A stretch of 64,000 nucleotides of DNA, from NCBI RefSeq assembly GCF_001421505.1, contig NZ_LMKL01000006.1:334010-398009 (forward strand), in the 5' to 3' direction. Below are positions 17,947 through 30,816 of the stretch, piece after piece; position 1 is the stretch's first letter; each line of letters begins with the position of its first letter. This DNA comes from Sphingomonas sp. Leaf17. GTDB lineage: Bacteria; Pseudomonadota; Alphaproteobacteria; Sphingomonadales; Sphingomonadaceae. A program made the translations under genes and the position numbers. The notes under the pieces were generated by a model. It worked only from the letters and a program-made list of their open reading frames with translations. It made no database searches and was not told the origin of the DNA.

Positions 17947-18258
17947 ATGGATATGACGACGGAGCCTGCGGGAACCTTGACCCGCGCTGATCTGGCCGAT
18001 GCGCTGCACCGCGAGATAGGATTGTCGCGCGCGGATTCGGGCAGCATCGTCGAACATATTCTGGCCGAAATGTGCGGCGCCCTGTCGCGCGGCGAGAACG
18101 TCAAGATTTCCGGCTTCGGCACGTTTGTACTGCGCGACAAGGGCGAGCGCGTCGGCCGCAATCCCAAGACCGGGGTCGAGGTGCCGATCGCCCCGCGCCG
18201 CGTGCTGACGTTCCGCGCCAGCCAGATGATGCGCGACCGCATCGTCGCGGCCGGATAG
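17947..18258 (+). CDS. ihfA: Integration host factor subunit alpha
   Basis: DNA-bending nucleoid protein of the HU/IHF family, about 103 aa. The sequence [20 protein letters not shown], then [20 protein letters not shown] and [10 protein letters not shown] (beta-arm with the intercalating proline) identifies it, and the company of a MerR-like gene downstream matches the usual ihfA-merR pairing. GGGGGAG at 17932-17938 is well placed for ATG 17947; a GTG and a second ATG are alternatives. IHF is also a known host factor for phage packaging and gene transfer. Confidence 0.94.
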   Translation: MDMTTEPAGTLTRADLADALHREIGLSRADSGSIVEHILAEMCGALSRGENVKISGFGTFVLRDKGERVGRNPKTGVEVPIAPRRVLTFRASQMMRDRIVAAG

Positions 18259-18266
18259 CCCTAGGC

Positions 18267-18605
18267 ATGGCGGCCGGTACGTCCAAGGCGGCGGGTGCAT
18301 TTCGGACGATCGGCGAACTGTCGCGCGAAACCGGCCTGCCGCAGCATATCCTGCGGTACTGGGAAACGCGCTTTCCCCAGTTGCGCCCCATGCAGCGCGC
18401 GGGCAACCGCCGCTATTACCGGCCGGAGGATACCGCGCTGGTCCGGCGGATCGACGGCCTGCTCAACCGCGACGGCTATACCATTCGCGGCGTTCAGCAA
18501 CTGCTGGAACGCGAAGACGGGCGCGCCGCCGCGGCATCCCCCATGGACGCGCTGCGCGCGATCCGCGACCTGCTGGCCGGTGCGCTGGTCGAGGATGGGC
18601 GGTAG
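18267..18605 (+). CDS. MerR-family transcriptional regulator
   Basis: A 112-aa protein with an N-terminal winged-helix MerR domain: FRTIGELSRETGLPQHILRY, WETRFPQLRP, RRYYRPEDTALVRRI and GLLNRDGYTIRGVQQLL. No effector-binding domain follows, only a short helical tail. The gene starts nine bases after ihfA, as commonly found in alphaproteobacteria. The target regulon is unknown. Confidence 0.9.
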   Translation: MAAGTSKAAGAFRTIGELSRETGLPQHILRYWETRFPQLRPMQRAGNRRYYRPEDTALVRRIDGLLNRDGYTIRGVQQLLEREDGRAAAASPMDALRAIRDLLAGALVEDGR

Positions 18606-18671
18606 GGTTTAGGATTGGCTGGGGGGGCACGCCCCGCGCTACCCTGCCGGTTGTATGTCGACACCGCACTC

Positions 18672-18747
18672 CGTCATTGCAAGCACAGCGAAGCAACTCG
18701 GGGTCGCCCGTTACGCGCTGGATTGCCTCGCCGTGCTCGCAATGACG
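18672..18747. repeat. Imperfect inverted repeat (CGTCATTGC type)
   Basis: The arms starting CGTCATTGCAAGCACAGCGA at 18672 and ending GTGCTCGCAATGACG at 18747 are imperfect inverted copies of about 26 bases. The same CGTCATTGC / GCAATGACG core recurs at 25100-25134. It fills the gap between merR and prfC, which are convergent. Confidence 0.6.
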
Positions 18748-18764
18748 GGGGTGGCAAATACCCC

Positions 18765-20333
<1,569 letters not shown>

Positions 20334-20429
20334 GACTTCAGCTTTCGACACGGCTCACGCCGTCGGCCCGGACGCATGGCCGGACCCTTGCAACAGGGTG
20401 ACGCTCCGGCCGGGGCCGGACAGGACAGG

Positions 20430-21317
20430 CTAGGGTTCCTCGACCAGCGCGACGCGCAGGCCGATCGTTTTCGTGTCACCCGGCGCGACGGTGAAGATAC
20501 CGGGCTTGTCGGCATAGTCGCCGGCGAAATCGGCCGGATCGGCGATGCCGTGCCATGGCTCGACACAGACATAGGCGGCACCCGGAATGGTCCAGATGCC
20601 GAGCTTCGGCGTGTCGGGAAAGGTGATCCGCAGCTGCGGGCCGTCGCTGGCGCCATAGGTGACCGCGTCGGAGGCGACCGGATCCCAGACCAGCGCGTCG
20701 TCGGTGAACAGGGCGTCGGCCAAGTGCAGCGTCCGCCCATCGAGCGGCGACGGGCGCGTGTCCGCGCCGATGAAGCCGTCCTTGGTCACTTCGCTCAAGC
20801 GCACCGGTTCGTCGGCGTCGAAGACGATGCGGTGGTCGGCGCGAGGGCGTCCGTACGGCAGCGGCCAGGCGAAGGCGGGATGGAAGCCGAACTGCGCGGG
20901 CATCGGCAAATCGCCGCGATTGGCGATGACGACGTCGATCGCCAGCGTAGCCGCCTCGATCCGGTAGGTCACGTCGAGGACGAACGCGAAGGGGTAGGCC
21001 TCGCGGGTTTCCGCATCCGCCTCCAGCCGGAAGGTGACGCGGTCGGCGGCGTTCGCCACCATGTCGAAGCTGCGGTTGCGCGCGAAACCGTGCTTGGGCA
21101 TCGGATAGCCTGTGCCGTCGATGCGGATCGCGTCGCCGTGCACGCGGCCGATGACCGGGAACAGCAACGGCGCGTGGCGCGACCAGAAGGCGGGATCCGC
21201 ATCGGTCATCAACTCGCGACCAGCCGCGTCGCGCAGGTGCGTCAGCTCCGCGCCGAACGGGTTGATCACGGCGGACAGCCGGTTGCTGGCGATGGTGACT
21301 AGGGTGGCGTCGGTCAT
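20430..21317 (-). CDS. Aldose 1-epimerase family protein
   Basis: A beta-sandwich protein of 295 aa related to galactose mutarotase and YeaD-type hexose-6-phosphate epimerases. Conserved pieces include NPFGAELTHLRDAAGRELM, HGFARNRSFDMV, FGFHPAFAWPLP (active-site His) and CVEPWHGIADP. The substrate sugar is uncertain. The ATG at 21317 is chosen because the upstream stretch is compositionally unlike coding sequence. It is monocistronic. Confidence 0.9.
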   Translation of the reverse strand: MTDATLVTIASNRLSAVINPFGAELTHLRDAAGRELMTDADPAFWSRHAPLLFPVIGRVHGDAIRIDGTGYPMPKHGFARNRSFDMVANAADRVTFRLEADAETREAYPFAFVLDVTYRIEAATLAIDVVIANRGDLPMPAQFGFHPAFAWPLPYGRPRADHRIVFDADEPVRLSEVTKDGFIGADTRPSPLDGRTLHLADALFTDDALVWDPVASDAVTYGASDGPQLRITFPDTPKLGIWTIPGAAYVCVEPWHGIADPADFAGDYADKPGIFTVAPGDTKTIGLRVALVEEP

Positions 21318-21429
21318 GCGCCGGCCATACCCGCTCGGGCGGGGGCAAGTCGAGGGCGGGTGTTGCGGCTCTGCGGTCAACGCGTCTTCGTCCCTCGCGC
21401 GCAGGCGAGAGTGACGGGCATCTGGTTTT

Positions 21430-21538
21430 CTGTTCCCCGGCGAAGGCCGGGGTCCAGTCGGGCGCGACGGTGTAACGGCGGGTATCGCGCCGTCGCGCTC
21501 GCCTTCCCGACTGGACCCCGGCCTTCGCCGGGGAACAG
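21430..21538. repeat. Perfect 33-bp inverted repeat
   Basis: Arms 21430-21462 and 21506-21538 are exact inverted copies (core TTCCCCGGCGAAGGCCGGGG), separated by 43 bases. They lie between pheT and the epimerase gene, both on the minus strand. The core CCCCGGCCTTCGCCGGGG recurs at 48920-48937 and variants are at 37308-37399 and 47664-47681, indicating a dispersed repeat family. Confidence 0.9.
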
Positions 21539-21545
21539 GGGGAGC

Positions 21546-23912
21546 CTAGCCCCGCAACACCGCGCCCTGCTTCGCCGCCGCGATGACCACCTTGTCGGCG
21601 ATCGCCTTCAGCTGGTCGTCGGTGAAACTGGCGCCGGTGGGTTGCAGGATGATTTCGACCGCGACCGACTGGTGACCGGGTTCGACGCCAGTGCCGGCGA
21701 ACACGTCGAAGACGCGGGCGGCGACGATCGCCGCCTTGTCGGCACCGCGCACTGCACGGACCAGCGTTTCGGCCGGCAGCGTGGTCGGTACCAAAAAGGC
21801 GAAGTCGCGGCGGACGGCCTGAAGCGCGGGTGGCGCATAGGCCGGGCGCATGAAGCCGGTCGAGCCGCGCCTGGCCGGCAGCGCGTCGAGATAGAGTTCG
21901 ACACCGGCGACCGCGCCATCAAGGTCGAACGCCTTGAGGACCCTGGGGTGGATCATGCCGAACGCGGCGAGCACGGTCTTCGGCCCCAGCCGCAGCGTGC
22001 CGGACTGGCCGGGATGCCAGGCGGCCCCTGCCTCCCCCATCACCGCCAGATTGTCGACCGGCGCGCCGGCGGCGGCGAGCAGGGCCAGCGCCTCGGCCTT
22101 GGCGTCATAGGCGTCGAAGGCGGTCGCCTTGCCGGCCCGCCAGCCGCGCGGGCGCTTCTCGCCGGCCAGGATCACGCCCAGCGTCGGGCGCTCTGCATCG
22201 GCCAGATAGCGGCGGCCAAGCTCGAACAGGCGGATCGCGCCCGCCCCGCGCTTCAGGTTGCGCTCGGTCGCGGCCAGCAGGCCGGGGAGCAACGACGGGC
22301 GCATGACCTTCAGGTCTTCGCTGATCGGGTTGGCCAGCGTCCATGCGCCGCCGCCGAACACGTCGGCTTGGGGCCGTGACAGGAAGCTCCACGTCACCGC
22401 CTCGTTCAGCCCGCGCGCGGCGGCCGCACGGCGGACGCGGCGTTCGAGCAGCTGGTCGGGCGTCGCGGTCGGGCGGGCGACGCCGGGTGCGCGCGGCAAC
22501 GGCACGGGCAGGACCGCGTCGATCCCCTCGATCCGGATCACCTCCTCAACGATGTCGGCGCTGCCGTCGATATCGCGCCGCCAGCTGGGCACGCCGACCC
22601 GCCAGTCGTCGCCGACCGTGAAGCCGAGTGACTCCAGAATCGCCTTTTGCCGCTCAGGGGCCACCACAAGCCCGCCGAGGGTTTCGGCATGGTGAGGATC
22701 GTAATCGACGAAGTGGACGGCCTGTGGGGCTTCTCCGGCGGTTTTTGCGACACTCGGGGTGCCGCCACACAGTGCGACCACCACGCCGGTCGCGATGGCG
22801 AGGCCGTCGGCAAGGAAGGCGGGGTCGACGCCGCGCTCGAACCGGGTGCGCGCGTCGCTGGTCAGCGTCAGCGCCTGGCCGGTGCGGGCGATGTGGTCGG
22901 GATCGAAATAGGCGCACTCGATCAGCACGTCGGTCGTGTCCGCCGACACGCCAGAATGCTCGCCGCCCATGATGCCGCCGATGTCGTGCACGGCCACATC
23001 ATCGGCGATGACCGTCATCGTGTCGGCCAGCGTGTAGGTCCGGCCGTTGAGCGCGACGACCTGTTCGCCCGCCACCGCCTTGCGCGCGACGAGGCCGCCC
23101 GACAGCTTCGCCATGTCATAGACGTGCAGCGGACGGCCGAGGTCGAACATGATGTAGTTGGTGATGTCGACCAAAGTCGAAATCGGCTTCTGGCCGATCG
23201 CGATCAGGCGGCGGCGCAGCCAGTCGGGCGATTCGCCGTTGGTGACGCCGCGCACGGTCTGCGCGAAGAAGGCGGGGCAGCCGGCGGGGTCGAGCGTCGC
23301 GATGTCGGGCGCCGGGCCTTCGCCGGCGATCACGGGCACGGTGATCGGCAGGAGTGTGCCGAGACCGGCGGCGGCAAGATCGCGGGCGATGCCGCGCACG
23401 CCCATGCAGTCCTGACGGTTCGGCGTGATGCTCACGTCGATGACCGGATCGTTCAGCCCGGCATAGTCGGGATAGGGCGTGCCGACGGGGGCGTCGGCGG
23501 GCAGTTCGATAATCCCGTCATGATCCTCGCCCAGTTGCAGTTCACGCGTCGAACACATCATGCCGTTGGATTCGACGCCGCGGATCGCCGCGACCTTCAG
23601 CGTCACGTCGAGGCCGGGAACGTAGGCCCCCGGCGCACCGAACACGCCGACCATTCCTGCGCGGGCGTTGGGCGCGCCGCAGACGACCTGAAGCGGACCG
23701 TTTCCGGCGTCGACCGACAGCACCTGCAGCTTGTCGGCCTGCGGGTGGCGTTCGGCGCTCAGCACCTTCGCGACGCGGAATGCCGACAGTTTCTCGCCGG
23801 GATTCTCGACGCCCTCGACCTCCAGGCCGATGCGGGTCAACCCTTCCACGATCTGGTCGAGCGTGGCGTCGGTGTCGAGATGCTCGCGGAGCCAGCCGAT
23901 GGTGAACTTCAT
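21546..23912 (-). CDS. pheT: Phenylalanine-tRNA ligase beta subunit
   Basis: A 788-aa subunit of the alpha2-beta2 PheRS. It begins [21 protein letters not shown] tRNA-binding EMAP-like domain ([20 protein letters not shown]) comes first, followed by the B3/B4 editing region, the B5 domain and a C-terminal anticodon-binding fold ([20 protein letters not shown]). Length is normal. The ATG overlaps the pheS stop in ATGA form. Confidence 0.97.
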   Translation of the reverse strand: MKFTIGWLREHLDTDATLDQIVEGLTRIGLEVEGVENPGEKLSAFRVAKVLSAERHPQADKLQVLSVDAGNGPLQVVCGAPNARAGMVGVFGAPGAYVPGLDVTLKVAAIRGVESNGMMCSTRELQLGEDHDGIIELPADAPVGTPYPDYAGLNDPVIDVSITPNRQDCMGVRGIARDLAAAGLGTLLPITVPVIAGEGPAPDIATLDPAGCPAFFAQTVRGVTNGESPDWLRRRLIAIGQKPISTLVDITNYIMFDLGRPLHVYDMAKLSGGLVARKAVAGEQVVALNGRTYTLADTMTVIADDVAVHDIGGIMGGEHSGVSADTTDVLIECAYFDPDHIARTGQALTLTSDARTRFERGVDPAFLADGLAIATGVVVALCGGTPSVAKTAGEAPQAVHFVDYDPHHAETLGGLVVAPERQKAILESLGFTVGDDWRVGVPSWRRDIDGSADIVEEVIRIEGIDAVLPVPLPRAPGVARPTATPDQLLERRVRRAAAARGLNEAVTWSFLSRPQADVFGGGAWTLANPISEDLKVMRPSLLPGLLAATERNLKRGAGAIRLFELGRRYLADAERPTLGVILAGEKRPRGWRAGKATAFDAYDAKAEALALLAAAGAPVDNLAVMGEAGAAWHPGQSGTLRLGPKTVLAAFGMIHPRVLKAFDLDGAVAGVELYLDALPARRGSTGFMRPAYAPPALQAVRRDFAFLVPTTLPAETLVRAVRGADKAAIVAARVFDVFAGTGVEPGHQSVAVEIILQPTGASFTDDQLKAIADKVVIAAAKQGAVLRG

Positions 23913-25027
23913 GCGCCGACTCCTCCGGACAGCGTGGGGACGTCGAGCGCGGAAAAGCCGTAATGCTTCAGCCAGCGGATATCGCCGTCGAAGAAGGCGC
24001 GCAGATCGTCCATGCCGTATTTCAGCATCGCCAGACGGTCGATGCCGCAGCCGAACGCGAAGCCCTGATATTCGGCCGGATCAAGGCCGCACGCGGCGAT
24101 GACCTTCGGGTGGACCATGCCCGAGCCGAGCACCTCCATCCAGCCGCCACCGTCCGAATCGGGGCCACCGCCGATGACGCGCTTGCCCTTGACCATGGTG
24201 TAGCCGACATCGACCTCCGCCGAGGGTTCGGTGAAGGGGAAATAGCTCGGGCGCAGGCGCAGCGTGATGTCGTCGCGCTCGAAGAACGCCTTCAGGAAGG
24301 TTTCGAGCGTCCATTTCAGATGGCCGAGCGTGATGCCCTTGTCGATCACCAGGCCCTCGACCTGATGGAACATCGGCGTGTGGGTGGCGTCGCTGTCGGA
24401 GCGATAGGTGCGGCCCGGCGCGATGATGCGGATCGGCGGCTTCTGCGTCAGCATCGTGCGGATCTGCACGGGCGACGTGTGCGTGCGCAGCAACATCTTG
24501 CGCGCCACGCCATCGGCATAGCTGCCGTCGCCGTCCGGCTGCGGCTCGCAGTAAAATGTATCGTGCATCGCCCGGGCCGGGTGGCTTTCGGGAATGTTCA
24601 ATGCGGTGAAGTTATGCCAGTCGTCCTCGATCTCCGGCCCCGTCGCGACCGCGAAGCCCAAGTCGGCGAAGATTTCCGCCAGTTCGTCCATCACCTGCGA
24701 CACCGGGTGGATCGTGCCCACCAGCGCCGGCTCGACCGGCAGCGTCATGTCGAGCGTTTCGCTGGCGAGGCGCGCGTCGAGGTCGGCGCGTTCCAGCTCG
24801 GCCTTGCGCGTGGCGATCGCGCTGGCGACGGTCTCGCGCAGCGCCTGGATCCGCGGCCCCTGCACCTGCCGCTCGTCGGGCGACATCTTGCCGAGCGTCT
24901 TGAGCAACTGGGTGATGCGCCCCTGCTTGCCGAGCGCGTCGACCCGCACCGTGTCGAGCGCGTCGAGACTGGCCGAGGCGGCGATGGCCGCGAGCATGTG
25001 GTCGCGCATGGTATCGAGTTCGGTCAT
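23909..25027 (-). CDS. pheS: Phenylalanine-tRNA ligase alpha subunit
   Basis: The 372-aa catalytic subunit, a class II synthetase. Visible features are the N-terminal coiled coil, [20 protein letters not shown], motif 2 around [16 protein letters not shown], and motif 3 near [20 protein letters not shown]. The order pheS-pheT with a one-base ATGA overlap is conserved and ensures balanced synthesis of the two subunits. Confidence 0.97.
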   Translation of the reverse strand: MTELDTMRDHMLAAIAASASLDALDTVRVDALGKQGRITQLLKTLGKMSPDERQVQGPRIQALRETVASAIATRKAELERADLDARLASETLDMTLPVEPALVGTIHPVSQVMDELAEIFADLGFAVATGPEIEDDWHNFTALNIPESHPARAMHDTFYCEPQPDGDGSYADGVARKMLLRTHTSPVQIRTMLTQKPPIRIIAPGRTYRSDSDATHTPMFHQVEGLVIDKGITLGHLKWTLETFLKAFFERDDITLRLRPSYFPFTEPSAEVDVGYTMVKGKRVIGGGPDSDGGGWMEVLGSGMVHPKVIAACGLDPAEYQGFAFGCGIDRLAMLKYGMDDLRAFFDGDIRWLKHYGFSALDVPTLSGGVGA

Positions 25028-25099
25028 GGAGTCCGTTTTCCTGATCAGGCGATGGCCTGTAGGGCCTTGCGCGGCGTGTGCAAAGTCGGGCGGCGCGCG

Positions 25100-25134
25100 C
25101 CCGTCATTGCCAGCGCACGCGAAGCAATGACGGG
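25100..25134. repeat. 11-bp perfect inverted repeat (CCCGTCATTGC)
   Basis: CCCGTCATTGC at 25100-25110 and GCAATGACGGG at 25124-25134 are perfect inverted copies around a 13-base loop. They share the core seen at 18672-18747. The element lies in the 128-base gap upstream of pheS and downstream of the hydrolase gene start region. Confidence 0.7.
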
Positions 25135-25155
25135 AGGTGGGGGCGGGCTGCCCGC

Positions 25156-25857
25156 CTACGCCGCGAGCGCGCGGTCGCTGACGAACATGTTGTGCTGGCG
25201 TTCGTGGGCGAAGGTGCTGGCGGGGCCGTGGCCGGGGATGAAGGTGGTGGCGTCGCCCATCGGCCAGAGCTTGGTCAGGACCGACGCGATCAGATCCTGA
25301 TGATTGCTCAACGGAAAGTCGGTGCGGCCGACCGATCCCTGGAACAGCACGTCGCCGACCAGCGCGAGGTTCGAGGGCGGATGGTGGAACACGACATGGC
25401 CCGGCGTGTGGCCGGGCGTCTCGTACACGTCGAGGGTCAGGTCGCCGACCTGCACGGTGTCACCCTCGACCAGCCAGCGGTCGGGTTCGAACACGACGCC
25501 GCGAATGCCGTAGTTGCGACCATCCTCGTCCAGCCGCGCAAGCCAGAAACGGTCCGCCTCGTTCGGGCCGACGATCGGCACGCCCAGTTCCTCGGCCAGC
25601 GGCTTGGCCTCGCCCGCATGGTCGATATGACCGTGGGTCAGCAACACCTGTTCGACGGTGACGCCGGCCTGCGCGATGGCGGCGCGGATTTTGGGTAGGT
25701 CGCCGCCGGGGTCGATCACCGCCGCCTTCATCGTCGCGGTGCACCAGATGACGGTGCAATTCTGCTGCAACGGGGTGACGGGCACGATCATGACGCGCAG
25801 CGGTGGGTTCTGGGGCGGTGGGTTCTGGGGCGGGGGATTCTGGGGAGGATTGGCCAT
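25156..25857 (-). CDS. Metallo-beta-lactamase fold hydrolase (glyoxalase II-like)
   Basis: A dinuclear-zinc hydrolase of the glyoxalase II subgroup. The metal motif [11 protein letters not shown] is intact, followed by [26 protein letters not shown] and FIPGHGP. From the ATG at 25857 the protein has 233 aa and begins with a low-complexity QNPPP repeat; translation from the ATG at 25791 would give [16 protein letters not shown], the usual family start. The natural substrate (thioester or lactone) is unknown. Confidence 0.85.
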   Translation of the reverse strand: MANPPQNPPPQNPPPQNPPLRVMIVPVTPLQQNCTVIWCTATMKAAVIDPGGDLPKIRAAIAQAGVTVEQVLLTHGHIDHAGEAKPLAEELGVPIVGPNEADRFWLARLDEDGRNYGIRGVVFEPDRWLVEGDTVQVGDLTLDVYETPGHTPGHVVFHHPPSNLALVGDVLFQGSVGRTDFPLSNHQDLIASVLTKLWPMGDATTFIPGHGPASTFAHERQHNMFVSDRALAA

Positions 25858-25935
25858 CCCCCGGAAATAGGCGGCATCGACGTGTCCGGCAATCTCCGCT
25901 TGCCCCGAAGCGCAAAGGTCGCGATTTCGGCACGG

Positions 25936-27735
25936 ATGGCCGATTTCTCTCCCCTGCCCCCACCCCCAGCCGCAGCCGCAGCCGCGCCATTCGTGCTGCT
26001 GGACTCCGCCGACGGGACGCCGGCGCGGCTGTATCGCACACCCGGGCGCGTGATCGAGGCGTGGACGACGGACGCGGTCGCGCCGGCGCTGGACGCGATT
26101 CGTGCGGCGACGCGCGCCGGGCTGCACGCGGCAGGGTTCCTGTCCTATGACGCGGGCGCGGCGTTCGAGCCGGTGCTTGGCGCAGCCCGGTCGGACGACG
26201 TGCCGTTGCTGTGGTTCGGCTTGTTCACCGACTGGACCGCGATCGACGACGTGCCGGCATGGCTGCCCGATCCGGCGGGGGCATGGATCGGCGCGCCGGA
26301 ACCGGCGATCGACCGGGCGACCTATGGCGACCGGCTGGCCGCCGTGCAGGCGCTGATCGCGGCGGGCGACCTGTATCAGGCGAACCTGACCTACGCCGCG
26401 CGGGTGCCGTTTTCGGGCGATCCGCTGGCGGTGTATGCGCGGGTGCGGACGGGTGCGGCGGCAGGCTATGGCGCGGTCGTGGCGACGGGGACGCACACGC
26501 TGCTGTCGTTCTCGCCCGAGCTGTTCTTCGCGCGGGACGGCGCGACGCTGACCTGCCGGCCGATGAAGGGGACGGCCCGGCGCGGCGAGACGGCGGCGGG
26601 GGATGCCGCCGCGATCGCCGCGTTGCGGGGCGATGCCAAGCAGCGCGCGGAAAACCTGATGATCGTCGACCTGATGCGCAACGACCTGTCGCGGGTCGCG
26701 CGCGCCGGCAGCGTCGCGGTGCCGCAGTTGTTCGCGGTCGAAACCTATCCGACGGTGCACCAGATGGTGTCGACGGTGACCGCGACCCTTGCCGACGAGC
26801 GCGACACGGTCGACGTCATCGCCGCGCTGTTCCCGTGCGGGTCGATCACCGGCGCGCCGAAGATCCGGGCGATGCAGGCGATCGGCGACATCGAGGCGCG
26901 CGCGCGGGCCGTGTACACCGGGTCGATCGGGCGGATCGACGCAGGGGGCGACGCCGCGTTCAACGTCGCGATCCGGACGCTGACGATCCGCGACGGGGAG
27001 GCCGATGCGGCGTTCGGTGTCGGATCGGGCATCGTCGCCGACTCGGACGCCGATGCCGAGTGGGACGAATGCGCGGCCAAGGGCGATTTCCTGACCGCCG
27101 GCGCGCGCGCGTTCGACCTGATCGAGACGATGGCGTTCGATCCGCTGTTGGGCCTGCCGCTGCTGGAACGGCATCTGGAGCGGATGCGGGGAAGCGCGAC
27201 GGCCCTTGGCTTCGCGTTCGACCGCCACGGTGTGCGCAACGAATTGCAGGCCGCGACTTTCCGGTTGCGCGCGCCCGCCCGCGTCCGGGTGCTGGCCAGC
27301 GCGGGCGGGGCCATCGCGATCGAGGTCGGACCGATGCCGCCGGCATTCGACGGGCCGGCCACCGTCGCGGTCGTGCCACTGCCGGTTGCCCCAAGCGACG
27401 TGCGGCTGCGGCACAAGACCAGCGACCGCGCCTTCTACGACGCGGCACGGGCGGCGGCTGGCACCGACGAGGTGGTGTTCGTCGATCCCGACGGGCGGTT
27501 GACCGAGGGCAGCTTCACGTCGGTGTTCGTGGCACGCGACGGGGTTCTGGTCACGCCGCCGCTGGCTGCGCTGCTGCCCGGCGTTCTGCGCGGGGCGATG
27601 CTGGAGGATGGGCGCGCGGTCGAGGGGGTGTTGACGCCCGACGACCTCACACGCGAATTCTATATCGGCAATGCCCTGCGCGGATTGATTCCGGCGGTTC
27701 TGGCGGTTGCGGCACCGACGACGTTGCGCGTATAG
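25936..27735 (+). CDS. pabB: Bifunctional aminodeoxychorismate synthase component I / aminodeoxychorismate lyase (PabB-PabC fusion)
   Basis: Makes p-aminobenzoate for folate. Residues about 1-385 are the chorismate-binding PabB domain, with QANLTYAARV, RPMKGTARRG and the signature CGSITGAPKIRAM at 301-313. Residues from about 390 form a class IV aminotransferase-like PabC lyase domain; the PLP lysine is probably Lys494 in RLRHKTSDRAFYD, and GRLTEGSFTSVFV follows. The 599-aa fusion is common in alphaproteobacteria. The glutaminase PabA is not nearby. ATG 25936 (MADFSPLPPPP) is preferred over a GTG at 25882. Confidence 0.92.
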   Translation: MADFSPLPPPPAAAAAAPFVLLDSADGTPARLYRTPGRVIEAWTTDAVAPALDAIRAATRAGLHAAGFLSYDAGAAFEPVLGAARSDDVPLLWFGLFTDWTAIDDVPAWLPDPAGAWIGAPEPAIDRATYGDRLAAVQALIAAGDLYQANLTYAARVPFSGDPLAVYARVRTGAAAGYGAVVATGTHTLLSFSPELFFARDGATLTCRPMKGTARRGETAAGDAAAIAALRGDAKQRAENLMIVDLMRNDLSRVARAGSVAVPQLFAVETYPTVHQMVSTVTATLADERDTVDVIAALFPCGSITGAPKIRAMQAIGDIEARARAVYTGSIGRIDAGGDAAFNVAIRTLTIRDGEADAAFGVGSGIVADSDADAEWDECAAKGDFLTAGARAFDLIETMAFDPLLGLPLLERHLERMRGSATALGFAFDRHGVRNELQAATFRLRAPARVRVLASAGGAIAIEVGPMPPAFDGPATVAVVPLPVAPSDVRLRHKTSDRAFYDAARAAAGTDEVVFVDPDGRLTEGSFTSVFVARDGVLVTPPLAALLPGVLRGAMLEDGRAVEGVLTPDDLTREFYIGNALRGLIPAVLAVAAPTTLRV

Positions 27736-28974
<1,239 letters not shown>

Positions 28975-29123
28975 TGCTTACGGCGGTATGAACGGCGTCC
29001 CAATCGCCGGTTAATCCGTAGCTGCTATATCGACACACCGTCGCTGGAATTGGTCCGGCGGCGGCTGGTTTTCATCGGGCGACCGCGTGGGCGGCGACCG
29101 ATATCGACAAGGGATCCTGAACC

Positions 29124-29267
29124 ATGCGTGCGCTCATCACCTCCAGCTTTCTGTGGCGCTTCGTCGGCGGCTTCGCGCTGGGCACGGTGGGCCTGTTCGC
29201 GTTGCAGCCGGCCGAAGCGTCGCGAGGATTCGACCAGCCGGTGGCCGTGACCGCACCGGTCCGCTGA
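29124..29267 (+). CDS. Small single-span membrane peptide (47 aa)
   Basis: The ATG at 29124 opens MRALITSSFLWRFVGGFALG then TVGLFALQPAEASRGFDQPV, a hydrophobic helix with signal-peptide-like cleavage region (LQPAEAS), and a short tail. A GGGA-containing stretch lies 10-15 bases upstream. It is a stand-alone, unrecognised peptide similar in design to the one at 10727-10834. Confidence 0.5.
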   Translation: MRALITSSFLWRFVGGFALGTVGLFALQPAEASRGFDQPVAVTAPVR

Positions 29268-29307
29268 CCCCCTTGGCGTGGGGCCAGCGCGGCCCCATCT
29301 CGATGCC

Positions 29308-29973
29308 ATGAAAACAGCCATCACCACTTTATCCCTGGCCGCGATCGCCGCCGCTGCCGCCCTGTCGGGCGTCGCCAGCGCGGAGAAGGCGGAGAAGGCG
29401 GTCGTCATCCCCGCCGCCGCGATCGACGTGCCGCGCACCGGCGCGACCCAGACCGCCGTGCTGGCGGGTGGCTGCTTCTGGGGCATGGAGGCGGTGTTCG
29501 AGCGGGTGAAGGGCGTGAAGTCGGTCACCGCCGGCTATGCCGGCGGCACCGCGCAGACCGCGACCTATGACGCGGTGTCGACCGAACGGACCGGCCATGC
29601 CGAGGCGATCCGTATCGTCTACGACCCGGCACAGGTCAGCTATGCGACGTTGCTGCGCGTGTATTTCTCGGTCGCGCACGATCCGACGCAGGTGAACGGC
29701 CAGCGCCCCGACAACGGCCCCAGCTATCGCTCGGCGATCTTCGCCCAAGGCCCCGAGCAGAAGGCGGTCGCGGCCCGCTACATCGCGCAGCTTGGCGCGA
29801 CCCGCGCGTTCGGGAAGCCGATCGCGACCAAGATCGAGCAGGCGACGTTCTATCCGGCCGAGGCCTATCACCAGAATTTCTATGACCGGAACCCGTCGCA
29901 CCCGTATATCGTGACATGGGACAAGCCGAAGGTCGCGGCGTTCAGGGCGGCGTTTCCGACTATCGCACGGTAG
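29308..29973 (+). CDS. msrA: Peptide-methionine (S)-S-oxide reductase MsrA, exported form
   Basis: Repairs methionine sulfoxide in proteins. The catalytic signature is AGGCFWGMEAVFERVKGV with Cys56, followed by SVTAGYAGG and EAIRIVYDP. The N-terminus MKTAITTLSLAAIAAAAALS followed by GVASAEK is a signal peptide, so the enzyme should be periplasmic, unlike the cytosolic housekeeping MsrA. Its 221 aa suit this. The C-terminal resolving Cys found in E. coli MsrA is not evident. Confidence 0.93.
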   Translation: MKTAITTLSLAAIAAAAALSGVASAEKAEKAVVIPAAAIDVPRTGATQTAVLAGGCFWGMEAVFERVKGVKSVTAGYAGGTAQTATYDAVSTERTGHAEAIRIVYDPAQVSYATLLRVYFSVAHDPTQVNGQRPDNGPSYRSAIFAQGPEQKAVAARYIAQLGATRAFGKPIATKIEQATFYPAEAYHQNFYDRNPSHPYIVTWDKPKVAAFRAAFPTIAR

Positions 29974-29998
29974 CGACGCTCCGCCAGGGGGCGGGTCG

Positions 29999-30661
29999 TC
30001 AAGCCGCCAGCGGGAAGCGCAGCATCCGGTTTTCGACCGGGATCAGGGCCTCGGCTCCGGCCCCGACAGCGCGGCTGATCTCGGGGTGGGTGGCGTCGAG
30101 GCCGCCGGTCAGGGATCCGAAGGCGGGCAGGATCAGCTTGGTCGGGGTGGCGATGAAGCAGCGGCGGGCGACTTGCTTGCCGCGGACGCGCAGGCGCAGT
30201 TTCGGGTGGAAATGGCCGGACAGTTCGTACCGGGTGTCAGCGGGTGTGGCCTCGTGGCGCAGGACCAGCCCGTCGACCTCGACCTCCTCGACCACGGTGC
30301 CGCCGCAGCGATCGGGAATGACGGGATCGTGGTTGCCGGTGATCCAGGTCCAGCGGGCGCGACCGGTCAGCGCGGCGAGCATGGCCTGCGCCGTGTCGGG
30401 CAGACGCTCGCCCCCTTGCGCATCGTGGAAGCTGTCGCCGAGGCACCAGACCTCGTGCGCGTCGGTGGCGGCAACCAGCGCGGTCAGGTCGGTCAGCGTG
30501 GCCAGCGAGTCATAGGGCGGGAGCATCTGGCCGAAGCGCGCGAACCAGCTGGCCTTTTCAAAATGCAGGTCGGCGACCAGCAGCGCGCGGCGGGCGGGCC
30601 AGAAGACCGCGCCGCCAGCCAGCGCATACAGGGCATGTCCGCCGAACGAAAAGGGAACCAT
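29999..30661 (-). CDS. pdeM: Ligase-associated DNA damage response endonuclease PdeM
   Basis: A calcineurin-like metallophosphoesterase. Metal motifs are DLH at 31-33, GDSFHD at 75-80, GNHDP at 109-113 and GHFHPKLRLR, followed by PAFGSLTGG, a PdeM hallmark. Members of this family are usually encoded with an ATP-dependent DNA ligase, an Lhr-like helicase and an MBL exonuclease, and are implicated in DNA repair. Those partners are here 4-8 kb away rather than adjacent. ATG 30661 (MVPFSFGGHALYAL) fits family members; an upstream ATG at 30688 is possible. Confidence 0.88.
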   Translation of the reverse strand: MVPFSFGGHALYALAGGAVFWPARRALLVADLHFEKASWFARFGQMLPPYDSLATLTDLTALVAATDAHEVWCLGDSFHDAQGGERLPDTAQAMLAALTGRARWTWITGNHDPVIPDRCGGTVVEEVEVDGLVLRHEATPADTRYELSGHFHPKLRLRVRGKQVARRCFIATPTKLILPAFGSLTGGLDATHPEISRAVGAGAEALIPVENRMLRFPLAA

Positions 30662-30816
30662 GGCCCGCCATGACGCGGTGGGCGGCATCAATCAAGCGAC
30701 CTGATCCCGCCATCCACGCCGCGTTCACGAAAACCCCTTGCCTGCCCGCGCCATGGGCGTACAGCGCGCCGTCCTGTTCGCGGGGCGTCCTCCTGTCGGG
30801 AATATCACGCGTCACC

